From: Acidobacteriota bacterium
GTDB taxonomy: Bacteria > Acidobacteriota > Terriglobia > Terriglobales > Acidobacteriaceae
DNA: 57,739 bases
Direction of reading: 5' to 3'
NCBI GenBank assembly: GCA_013289875.1
Contig: JABCZC010000031.1
Span: forward strand, 1-57,739
The notes beneath the pieces were generated by a model that ran no database searches, was not told the DNA's origin, and saw only the letters and a program-made list of their open reading frames with translations. Below are positions 7,559-15,352 of the stretch, piece after piece. Numbering within the stretch: the first letter of the stretch is position 1; every line of letters starts with the position of its first letter. The position numbers and the translations under genes are program-made.

Positions 7559-10500
7559 ATGATGCAGAAATTTCTGGTTGGTTTGGATGTCGGCTCGACC
7601 ACAGTCAAAGCGATCGTCGTGGATGCAGCTACGGACAAGATTCTCTGGTCGGACTACCAGCGCCATGAGACGCGCCAGCCGGAAAAGGTGCTGGAGTTTC
7701 TGCGCCGCATGGAGGCCGACACCGGCATATCGCCGGAGAACACGCGCATCTTTATCACTGGCTCGGGCGGCGGAACGATCGCTGAGATGGTCGGCGCGAA
7801 ATTCGTGCAGGAGGTGCACGCGGTTTCGCTCGCCGTCGAGAAGATGCATCCCGAGGTCTACTCCGTCATCGAGCTGGGCGGGCAGGACGCGAAGATCATT
7901 GTCTTCAAGGACGACGAAGAGACTGGCCGCAAGAAGAAAATCCCGTCGATGAATGACAAATGCGCAGGCGGCACCGGCGCAGTCATCGATAAGATTAACG
8001 CCAAGCTGAAGATTCCTGCATCCGAACTGTCGAATCAGGCATATCACGGCATCAAGCTTCACAAAGTCGCCGGCAAGTGCGGCGTCTTCGCGGAAACGGA
8101 CATCAACGGCCTCCAGAAGACGGGCACGCCTTCCGATGAGCTGATGGCCTCGCTCTTCGAAGCTATCGTGCTGCAGAACCTCAGCGTTCTTACCCGCGGA
8201 CACACATTGCGGCCGCATGTGCTGCTGCTGGGAGGGCCCAATGGATTTATCCGCGGCATGCGGGAAGCGTGGCAGGCGAACATCCCGCGCATGTGGAAGG
8301 AGCGCAAGGTCGAAATTCCGGAAGGCAGCAAGCCGGAAGAACTGATCAAGGTTCCGGACAACGCGCAGTACTTTGCTGCGCTGGGCTCAGTGGAATTCGG
8401 CAAGGATGAGGAGCCTTCGGTTGGCCGCTATCTGGGTACAGAGAAGCTGCTTTACTACATCGACTACGGCCGAACAGAAGAGAAGGCAGCAGCGGGCGGC
8501 AAAGGGTTGGTTGCGGAAGAATCGGAACTCGTTTCCTTCAAGTCTGAATACAAGAGAAAGAAGTTCACCGCGGCTCAATTCCTACCTGGTCAGGTTGTTT
8601 CCGGCTTCGTTGGCATCGACGGAGGCTCGACATCGACGAAAGCGGTCGTGCTGGGCAAAGACGGCGAGATCCTCTGCAAGACCTATCAGCTTTCGAACGG
8701 CAATCCCATCCAGGACACTATCGAGATGTTCGAAAAACTGCGCGAACAAATCGAGAGCAAAGGAGCATCGCTCGAAGTCCTGGGCGTGGGTACGACTGGG
8801 TACGCCAAGGACATTCTCAAAGATGTGTTGAACGCCGATGTTGCTCTCGTCGAAACCGTCGCGCACACCGAGTCGGCGCTCAAGTTTTACGACGATCCCC
8901 ACGTCATCATCGACGTCGGCGGACAGGACATCAAGCTGATCGTCCTCAAAGATGGCCGCGTCAAGGATTTCAAGCTGAACACGCAATGCTCGGCAGGCAA
9001 CGGATATTTCCTGCAATCTACCGCCGAAGGTTTCGGGCTGAAGGTCGAAGACTTCGCCGATATCGCCTTCTCCGCGAAATCGATGCCGTCATTCGGTTAC
9101 GGCTGCGCGGTGTTCATGCAGTCGGACATCGTCAATTTTCAGCGGCAGGGCTGGCGGTCGGAGGAGATCCTCGCCGGTCTGGCCGACGTGCTGCCGAAGA
9201 ACGTCTTTCTGTATGTCGCCAGCATCCCGAACCTTGCCGCGCTAGGCTCGCGCTTCGTTCTGCAGGGCGGCACGCAGAACAACATGGCCGTGGTAAAAGC
9301 GGAAGTCGATTTCATCAAGTCCAGCTTCCGCGCCAACGGCAAAGAGCCGGAAATCATCGTCCACGAGCACTGCGGCGAATCCGGAGCGATCGGCGCAGCG
9401 CAGGAGGCTCTGCGCCTTTGGACCAATGGTAAGCAGACGACCTTCATCGGACTCGAAGCGGTTGCGAATATCCGCTACCGGACCACGCGCAACGAAGACA
9501 CCCGCTGCTATTTCTGCAAGAACAACTGCCTGCGTACCTTTATTGACGTGGACGTGAGTGGTGCGGAACAGCCAGCCATCGCAGCGACTGATCGTATGGC
9601 AACGCCCGCCGAAATCGCCGAAGCCGCTGCGCAACTGCCCAGCCTCGAAGCCATCCAGGCCAACCTGCCTCCGGTAGAAGCGCACGGCTCGTCATGCAGC
9701 TCGGGTGGGGGCAGCACGGGCGGAGGATGCAGCTCTCACGCGCCGTCGCCTTTCAAGGCGAAGGCTGAGCCTTTGATTCAGATACAAATTTCTCCGGGAT
9801 CGAGCAAAGTGGTCGAGCTGCCGAAGCCGGTCGAGTTCCAGCCGCGCAAAACGAAGGTTCCGCTGCGCATGGGTGAGCAGCGTCTCATCATCGCGACCTG
9901 CGAGAAGGGAACCGTCGAAGACCTCGCCGACATGAAGGACATCAAGTCCGACATCGACAAGATCAAGGAAGCTAATCCCAACTTCGTCGATATCGCCGCG
10001 CACGATGTCTTCCGGCCTCGCGATGTCGAAGTGGTCGCCGACCCCGTCCCTAGCACCAAGGGCTTCTTCATCGCCAAGGCCATCAAGGAACGCGTTCCTC
10101 TGATGGAGCGCCGCAAGGATTTCCGCGTCGGCATTCCCCGCCTGCTGAATACCTACACCTACGCGCCGCTCTTCAATGCTTACTTCGCCGCCCTCGGCCT
10201 CAAGTCCGAGAACATTCTCTACTCCGACTACACCACGCCGGAGCTGTATCGCGCCGGAGCTAGCCGCGGCGCGATCGATCCGTGTTATCCCTCGAAGATC
10301 GGCATCGCGCACGTTTACAACCTGCTTGCCACCAAGCATAGCAAGAAGCCGCTCAACGCGATCTGGTTCCCGATGTACGACGTGCTCCACAGCCACCTCG
10401 TAAACCTGACCGGATCAAACGCCTGCCCGACAGTGACCGCGACCCCTGAAGTCGTTAAAGCCGCCTTCACCAAAGAGAGCGAAATCTTCGCCGAGAACAA

Positions 10501-11302
10501 CATCCTCTACATGGACCCGATCCTCAACCTCCAGGACCAGAAGATTTGCGCCGACCAGATGTTCAAAGCCTGGGGTCCAGTCCTCGGCCTCAGCCGCGAA
10601 GAAAACGAACGCGCCCTTGAGATCGGCTTCAAGGCGCTCGCAGCATGCGAGTCCGACATCCGCCGACAGGCCCGCGAGACCCTCGACCAGCTTGAGCGCG
10701 AAGACCGCATCGGCATCGTCATGCTGGGTCGCGTCTACCACCACGATCCCGGCCTGAACCACGAGATCATGGAGGAATTCCAGAAGCTCGGCTATCCAGT
10801 CTTTTCGCAGAGCACACTGCCCACCGACGAAGACCTCCTCGACCGGCTCTTCGGCGACGAAGTGCGCGCCGGACTCGTCACCCACCCCCTCGATATCTCC
10901 GATGTCTGGAAGAACCGTTACTCGACCAGCACGAACCACAAAGTCTGGGCCGCAAAGTTTACCGCCCGCCATCCGAATCTCGTAGCGCTCGAAGTCTCCA
11001 GCTTCAAGTGCGGACACGACGCTCCGATCTACGGCGTCATCGAGGGCATCATCGAGCAGTCGGGAACGCCTTATTTCTCCTTCAAGGATCTCGACGAGAA
11101 CAAGCCGTCAGGCTCGATCCGCATCCGAGTGGAGACCATCGACTACTTCCTTCGCCGCTATCGAGAAGACATCGTCAAGCGCAGGCAGATCGAAGGCGAT
11201 ATCGAAGCCCAGCTCGCGGCCTTTGAGCGGTCGCTCCGCAGCAGCCAGACTCGAAGCGAGGATACCTGTGACAGTTACAATGTGGCAGTAGCAGGAGACT
11301 GA
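7559..11302 (+). CDS. Double BadF/BadG/BcrA/BcrD ATPase with C-terminal DUF2229-like domain
   Basis: A 1,248-residue protein with two successive ASKHA-fold activase modules. Module 1 has 'GLDVGSTTVKA' (about 8-18), 'ELGGQDAK' and C135 in 'CAGGTGA'. Module 2 has 'GIDGGSTSTKA' (about 352-362), 'DVGGQDIK' and C477 in 'CSAGNGY'. In the family these cysteines hold a [4Fe-4S] cluster between two protomers, and ATP hydrolysis opens the 'archer' helix to inject an electron. A C-x2-C-x4-C stretch near residue 655 and a Ser/Gly/Cys-rich linker near 715 lead into a DUF2229/COG3580-like region. The ATG at 7559, after GAGGAAAAG, is chosen over an upstream alternative at 7505. It is partner to the 5560 gene. 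Confidence 0.88.
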   Translation: MMQKFLVGLDVGSTTVKAIVVDAATDKILWSDYQRHETRQPEKVLEFLRRMEADTGISPENTRIFITGSGGGTIAEMVGAKFVQEVHAVSLAVEKMHPEVYSVIELGGQDAKIIVFKDDEETGRKKKIPSMNDKCAGGTGAVIDKINAKLKIPASELSNQAYHGIKLHKVAGKCGVFAETDINGLQKTGTPSDELMASLFEAIVLQNLSVLTRGHTLRPHVLLLGGPNGFIRGMREAWQANIPRMWKERKVEIPEGSKPEELIKVPDNAQYFAALGSVEFGKDEEPSVGRYLGTEKLLYYIDYGRTEEKAAAGGKGLVAEESELVSFKSEYKRKKFTAAQFLPGQVVSGFVGIDGGSTSTKAVVLGKDGEILCKTYQLSNGNPIQDTIEMFEKLREQIESKGASLEVLGVGTTGYAKDILKDVLNADVALVETVAHTESALKFYDDPHVIIDVGGQDIKLIVLKDGRVKDFKLNTQCSAGNGYFLQSTAEGFGLKVEDFADIAFSAKSMPSFGYGCAVFMQSDIVNFQRQGWRSEEILAGLADVLPKNVFLYVASIPNLAALGSRFVLQGGTQNNMAVVKAEVDFIKSSFRANGKEPEIIVHEHCGESGAIGAAQEALRLWTNGKQTTFIGLEAVANIRYRTTRNEDTRCYFCKNNCLRTFIDVDVSGAEQPAIAATDRMATPAEIAEAAAQLPSLEAIQANLPPVEAHGSSCSSGGGSTGGGCSSHAPSPFKAKAEPLIQIQISPGSSKVVELPKPVEFQPRKTKVPLRMGEQRLIIATCEKGTVEDLADMKDIKSDIDKIKEANPNFVDIAAHDVFRPRDVEVVADPVPSTKGFFIAKAIKERVPLMERRKDFRVGIPRLLNTYTYAPLFNAYFAALGLKSENILYSDYTTPELYRAGASRGAIDPCYPSKIGIAHVYNLLATKHSKKPLNAIWFPMYDVLHSHLVNLTGSNACPTVTATPEVVKAAFTKESEIFAENNILYMDPILNLQDQKICADQMFKAWGPVLGLSREENERALEIGFKALAACESDIRRQARETLDQLEREDRIGIVMLGRVYHHDPGLNHEIMEEFQKLGYPVFSQSTLPTDEDLLDRLFGDEVRAGLVTHPLDISDVWKNRYSTSTNHKVWAAKFTARHPNLVALEVSSFKCGHDAPIYGVIEGIIEQSGTPYFSFKDLDENKPSGSIRIRVETIDYFLRRYREDIVKRRQIEGDIEAQLAAFERSLRSSQTRSEDTCDSYNVAVAGD

Positions 11303-11315
11303 GCTTCTAATCTGC

Positions 11316-12428
11316 ATGCCCATACGCCTTGGCTCGATTAACCGATATATTCTCTCGAATCTCAGTCATCGTCCCGTCCGCGCTATTCTGAGCATCCTGG
11401 CCATCGCCGTGGAGGTGACAATGATCCTAACGCTCGTCGGCGTCAGCTACGGCACGCTCGATGCCACGGCGCGGCGCGCGCGGGGAGCCGGAGCAGACAT
11501 CCTGATTCGGCCTCCAGGCTCTTCGATCATCGGACTCAGTTCGGCTCCGATGACCGACCTGCTAGTTCCGATGCTGATGAAACAGCCGCATGTCGTGCTG
11601 GCGACGGGCACGGTCGTCCAGCCCCTGGCCGGATTGGATACGATCAACGGACTCGACCTCGAGCAGTTCGGAAAAATGGGCGGCGGCTTCCACTTCCTTC
11701 ACGGCGGCCCATTCCAGAAAGACGACGACATTCTCGTCGATGAATACTACGCCCGGGAAAAGCATCTCCACGTCGGCGACACCGTCCATCTCGTCGATCA
11801 CGACTGGCACCTGGCCGGCATATTCGAATCGGGAAAGCTTACGCGCATTGCGGTGCAATTGCCTGTTCTTCAGCAGCTGACCGGAAATCCGCATCACCTC
11901 AGCCAGATCTACCTCAAGGTTGACGACCCGGTGCGGGCGCAGGAGGTTGTGAACGAACTCCACAAGAAGATGCCGGCCTACCCCATCTACACGATGGAAG
12001 AATTCACTTCGCTGCTTTCCATCAGCAGCGTGGGCCTGCTGCGGAATTTCATTGGCGTCGTCATCGGGGTAGCCGTCATCGTTGGCTTCATCGTTGTCTA
12101 CATGGCGATGTACACGGCGGTGCTTGAGCGGACCCGTGAGATCGGCATTCTCAAAGCGATGGGAGCCTCGCGCGCCGTCGTTCTCGTCCTGCTGCTCAAA
12201 GAAACTCTGATGCTGGCGATTTCGGGCACGATCGCAGGCATCGCTTTAACCTATGGAACGCAATGGTGTATGCGCCATCTGGTGCCTTCCAGCCTGACGC
12301 AGGAAACGGTGTACGCGTGGTGGCCGATCGCCGGAGCTATCGCGATCGTAGGCGCTCTGTTGGGCGCCATCGTCCCGGCGATGAAGGCCGTAAGGCAGGA
12401 CGTCACGCAGGCCCTTGCGTACGATTAA
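11316..12428 (+). CDS. FtsX/MacB-family ABC transporter permease
   Basis: A 370-residue integral membrane protein with the FtsX/MacB topology: one N-terminal membrane segment (about 18-42), a long extracytoplasmic domain, and three C-terminal segments (about 240-265, 290-315, 340-360). The family signature 'ERTREIGILKAMGAS' precedes the second segment. These proteins work with a MacB/LolD-type ATPase in exporting peptides or lipoproteins or in mechanotransmission. No ATPase gene is adjacent, so the partner must be encoded elsewhere. The gene starts 13 bp after the activase gene and may be cotranscribed with it. The RiPP-like precursor begins 279 bp downstream, so a role as its exporter is possible but unsupported. 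Confidence 0.85.
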   Translation: MPIRLGSINRYILSNLSHRPVRAILSILAIAVEVTMILTLVGVSYGTLDATARRARGAGADILIRPPGSSIIGLSSAPMTDLLVPMLMKQPHVVLATGTVVQPLAGLDTINGLDLEQFGKMGGGFHFLHGGPFQKDDDILVDEYYAREKHLHVGDTVHLVDHDWHLAGIFESGKLTRIAVQLPVLQQLTGNPHHLSQIYLKVDDPVRAQEVVNELHKKMPAYPIYTMEEFTSLLSISSVGLLRNFIGVVIGVAVIVGFIVVYMAMYTAVLERTREIGILKAMGASRAVVLVLLLKETLMLAISGTIAGIALTYGTQWCMRHLVPSSLTQETVYAWWPIAGAIAIVGALLGAIVPAMKAVRQDVTQALAYD

Positions 12429-12707
12429 GCACGGCATCGCGGTTGACGCGCCCACTCAGGTCGATAGCTTCCTGGGCAGTATTACTCTGCGTTGTAAGCA
12501 GGCGCACTTCTACCAAATAAAGGGAAAAGCAAAAATACTGCACATGCTGACGAAGAGCCCTCGAGTGATGGGCTCGCAGAAAAAAGACCCGCTCATTGTA
12601 GATCGGCTCGATCGCACGATCATGGGTGAAATCTCTGATTGGCATTGACTTAATCAGGATCGGTTGCTATTGTCTGACTGAAATATTCCAAAGAAAGTGG
12701 GTTGCCG

Positions 12708-12917
12708 ATGCCCGATTTCCAGACTCTGCACGACCGAGCAATGACTGACATAAACTTTCGTCGTAGCCTTGTTTCTGACCCAGCCGGAGCACTCGCGTCG
12801 GCCGGTATTGAGCCAACAGCCGAGGTTTTATCCGCGCTGAAGGAGGCGATGGACGCTTTCGTCGCACTGGGAGCAAAGCTCTCGCCGGGCCTGGACGTCC
12901 CCGAGAACATTTCCTGA
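12708..12917 (+). CDS. RiPP precursor-like peptide, Os1348/NHLP clan leader, no cysteine
   Basis: A 69-residue peptide. Residues about 5-50 match the leader pattern of the Os1348-family/NHLP-clan precursors: 'D-x-x-F-R-x-x-L-x-x-D-P-x-x-A-L-x-x-A-G-I', then 'T-A-E-V-L-S-A-L-K'. In such precursors the leader resembles a shortened nitrile hydratase alpha subunit and is bound by the modifying enzymes. The remaining C-terminal 18 or so residues would be the core. It contains two Ser, no Thr and no Cys; a Gly-Ala pair (V-A-L-G-A) before K-L-S-P-G is a possible cleavage site. The ATG at 12708 is used; a TTG six bases upstream is possible. It is immediately followed by the isoprenoid-synthase-like and LanM-like genes. 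Confidence 0.68.
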   Translation: MPDFQTLHDRAMTDINFRRSLVSDPAGALASAGIEPTAEVLSALKEAMDAFVALGAKLSPGLDVPENIS

Positions 12918-12931
12918 CCGGGACAGGGCAG

Positions 12932-13858
12932 TTGGATTTCCATGACGCCGCGGTCAGCGCGGTCGAGACAGCTTTCGCCGAGATTTCTCAAACCCCCTCC
13001 CCGCTGGCCGCCGGAACTCTGGCTTGGTTGGGTAAGCGGTGCGATCTTCTCAATCCTGCTGCTTACTTTACGCAGGTCCACTCCCTCCCGTTGCTGGCCT
13101 TCCCCTGGTGGCTGGAGGAAAGCATCCACGCGCCAGTCGAAGTCGATTTCCAGCTGGACCTGATGTACTCCACGGTGAATCTTTACTACTTCACCAGGAT
13201 GCTGGACGACGTGATGGACGGACACGAAATCCAACGGGCAGTGCTGCCGGCCCTGCACCCTTTCCATGTCCGTTTCATGCACCCCTATCATCGCCTCTTC
13301 GGCCCGCAAAGCCCTTTTTGGCAGGAATTTCACCGGCTCTTGGCGATCACCGTCGAGACGACCGCAACCGAGGCTACGTTGAAGGAATTCACCCCCGGCG
13401 ATTTTCTCAACTCGACCGCTCTCAAGGCCACAGCGGCGGCCATCCCGATAGCAGCGGTATGTGTCCGTTTTGCTCGACTCGATCTGCTTCCTTCCTGGGA
13501 GAACATGTTCAGTCTGTTCGCGAAGTGGCACCTGATGCGCGACGATCTGCTGGATTGGGGCGTAGACGCGAAGGCCGGGAACCCGACGTGGCTGCTTTCG
13601 GAGGCGCAACGCCGCCGCAGCAATGGCGAATCGTTGGCCGAGTGGATGCGCAGAGAGGGGTTTGCGTGGGTGAAGCAGATCCAGAAGACCTGGCTGGATG
13701 AGACGATCGCGGCAGCCGCGGAACTGAACAGTCCGGGCCTTCTGAACTATCTCCTGGAACGGGAAAAACTCTTTACTCTGGAGATCGACTCTATGATCGC
13801 GATGGCCGAAGCCTGCCAAGCTCTTCGCAAGGTGGACGCTCTTTTAGGGCGATCTTGA
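12932..13858 (+). CDS. Class I isoprenoid/terpene-synthase-like protein in RiPP cassette
   Basis: A 308-residue, mostly helical soluble protein. Two Asp-rich motifs are placed as in trans-prenyltransferases and class I terpene synthases: D-D-V-M-D at 92-96 after 'NLYYFTRM', and D-D-L-L-D at 204-208 followed by W and 'GVDAKAGNPTW', which resembles the second Asp-rich motif plus the G-D-x-x-G-K-P-T segment of polyprenyl synthases. A Lys (165) in 'STALKAT' sits where prenyl synthases have their diphosphate-binding Lys. Otherwise the sequence is diverged. The start is uncertain: only TTG 12932 keeps the observed N terminus and no ATG is near. Its stop overlaps the start of the LanM-like gene. It may bind a prenyl diphosphate or have been recruited to peptide tailoring; both are inference. 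Confidence 0.55.
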   Translation: MDFHDAAVSAVETAFAEISQTPSPLAAGTLAWLGKRCDLLNPAAYFTQVHSLPLLAFPWWLEESIHAPVEVDFQLDLMYSTVNLYYFTRMLDDVMDGHEIQRAVLPALHPFHVRFMHPYHRLFGPQSPFWQEFHRLLAITVETTATEATLKEFTPGDFLNSTALKATAAAIPIAAVCVRFARLDLLPSWENMFSLFAKWHLMRDDLLDWGVDAKAGNPTWLLSEAQRRRSNGESLAEWMRREGFAWVKQIQKTWLDETIAAAAELNSPGLLNYLLEREKLFTLEIDSMIAMAEACQALRKVDALLGRS

Positions 13859-15321
13859 GTTCGAACGCGTCTGCCGGTAGGAATTACTTGAGCTCAGAGG
13901 CGACCCTCTTCCCTCTCTCGGTAGGAGTCTTTTCAAATTGCAGTGTGGGGGACTCTCGCGACCCCGAAATCGCAAGTCTCGTCGATCGAGCGGAATGTGC
14001 GCTGATTTCAGCAGCGGGAAGCGCCTGGGAATCGATCGCACCGGCCGCTCAAAGGGATCTGCGCCGGGCGTCTTCTGAATATCTGGGGCGGATTCTTCTA
14101 CTTCGACCGGACGCAGACTCCCTGCAAAGTGGCATTGCCGCATGGGTCGATGCTCAGGCAGAGATGCTTGCGCGGTTGCGTCTCGACACTGAGACGGTTA
14201 GCCAATGGTCTTCGCATCGTGCTTTTGCGCGGCTTACAAGCATCGAAACAGGACTCTCCGACCCGCATGACGGAATCAAATCACCGGCGATCCTCACTTT
14301 CGACTCCGGTCTGCGCGTAGTTTATAAGCCGCGCCGGATGGAGATTGAACAGTGGTATTCGGAGTTGCTGGGCTGGCTCAATGACTCTGGCGCTCCGCTC
14401 TTCTTTCGCAATACGGCTGTGCTTGCCTGCAACGGCTATGGCTGGATGGAGTTTGTTCCCCACGCGCCTTGCGCGTCCCAAGAAGAGCTTGGCGAATATT
14501 ACCGGAGGGCAGGCGCGTTGCTCTGCGTTCTGCATTTGTTGCGGGCAACCGACTGCCACTTCCAGAACCTGATCGCTTACGGACGGGACCCTGTGCTGGT
14601 GGATGCGGAGACGATCTTTCAGCCTGAGCTGACCGAGTCGGGACCGAGGCTGATAACGCGGACGGGCCTCATTCCAAGCTTCCGTTTCGGCCCCGAGGGG
14701 CAGACCTATGATGTGAGCGGCCTCGGTTTTGTGGATCCGAAGACAACCCATTTCCAGGTACCGGTGTGGAGGGCCGAGGGCGTGAGTCTCGGTCCCGGAA
14801 CGCTAACACCCAGCGGTAATGTCCCTTTCGCTTCCGATGAGGGGAGCCGACCGCAGGATTATGTCGAGGAGACGGTGGACGGTTTTCGCCAGACCTACCG
14901 CTTTCTCGCGGTGCGCCGCCAGGACCTGTCCACGAGGATAGAAAAGGCTTCGGCTTTCCAGATCCGCTTTCTGGTTCGCGAAACGGTGGACTATTATGCG
15001 GCCTACAAGGCCAGCGCCCCGGGCGGATTCGCTCCCACGCCCGAGTTCTCCATCGCGCTGCCCGATCTTTCCGGCGCCCGCGGCGTCTTCGCGCCTCTCC
15101 GGCCGGCGGAGTTGGCTGCGCTTCGGCGATTCGACGTGCCACGTTTTACGATGACCGCGGGGGGGCGAAGTATTGAGGGCGTCGAGGACTGTTTTCAGCG
15201 CAGCGGAACCGAGCTGTCCCTGCTTTGCATGGAAAGGTTGTGCGAGGAGGACCTGGAGACGCAAGTCCAGCACATCCGCCTGTCCTGGGGGCTCTCGAGG
15301 CTGGCCGAATCGCTCGCCTGA
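13855..15321 (+). CDS. Stand-alone LanM-type dehydratase domain (DUF4135), no LanC cyclase
   Basis: A 488-residue protein corresponding only to the N-terminal dehydratase half of class II lanthipeptide synthetases, which are normally 900-1,100 residues. Catalytic motifs are present: K158 in 'VYKPRR', D233, H235 and N238 in 'ATDCHFQNL', D250 in 'LVDAETIF' (Ser/Thr phosphorylation), and the R-E-T-x-x-Y motif at 375-380 matching the R-x-T-x-x-Y elimination motif. The protein ends about where the LanC cyclase would begin, and there is no zinc-binding Cys/Cys-His set. It would phosphorylate and dehydrate Ser/Thr of the precursor at 12708 to dehydroamino acids without making thioether rings. The start at TTG 13855 overlaps the previous gene by 4 bp. 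Confidence 0.82.
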   Translation: MSSNASAGRNYLSSEATLFPLSVGVFSNCSVGDSRDPEIASLVDRAECALISAAGSAWESIAPAAQRDLRRASSEYLGRILLLRPDADSLQSGIAAWVDAQAEMLARLRLDTETVSQWSSHRAFARLTSIETGLSDPHDGIKSPAILTFDSGLRVVYKPRRMEIEQWYSELLGWLNDSGAPLFFRNTAVLACNGYGWMEFVPHAPCASQEELGEYYRRAGALLCVLHLLRATDCHFQNLIAYGRDPVLVDAETIFQPELTESGPRLITRTGLIPSFRFGPEGQTYDVSGLGFVDPKTTHFQVPVWRAEGVSLGPGTLTPSGNVPFASDEGSRPQDYVEETVDGFRQTYRFLAVRRQDLSTRIEKASAFQIRFLVRETVDYYAAYKASAPGGFAPTPEFSIALPDLSGARGVFAPLRPAELAALRRFDVPRFTMTAGGRSIEGVEDCFQRSGTELSLLCMERLCEEDLETQVQHIRLSWGLSRLAESLA

Positions 15322-15352
15322 GCGAAAGACCCGGCAGATATAATCGGCCATA

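Noticed and set aside
12555..12575. GAGCCC/GGGCTC hairpin downstream of the permease gene, considered as a terminator
   Set aside because: Only 6 bp of stem with a 9-base loop, followed by an A-rich rather than a T-rich run on the coding strand.
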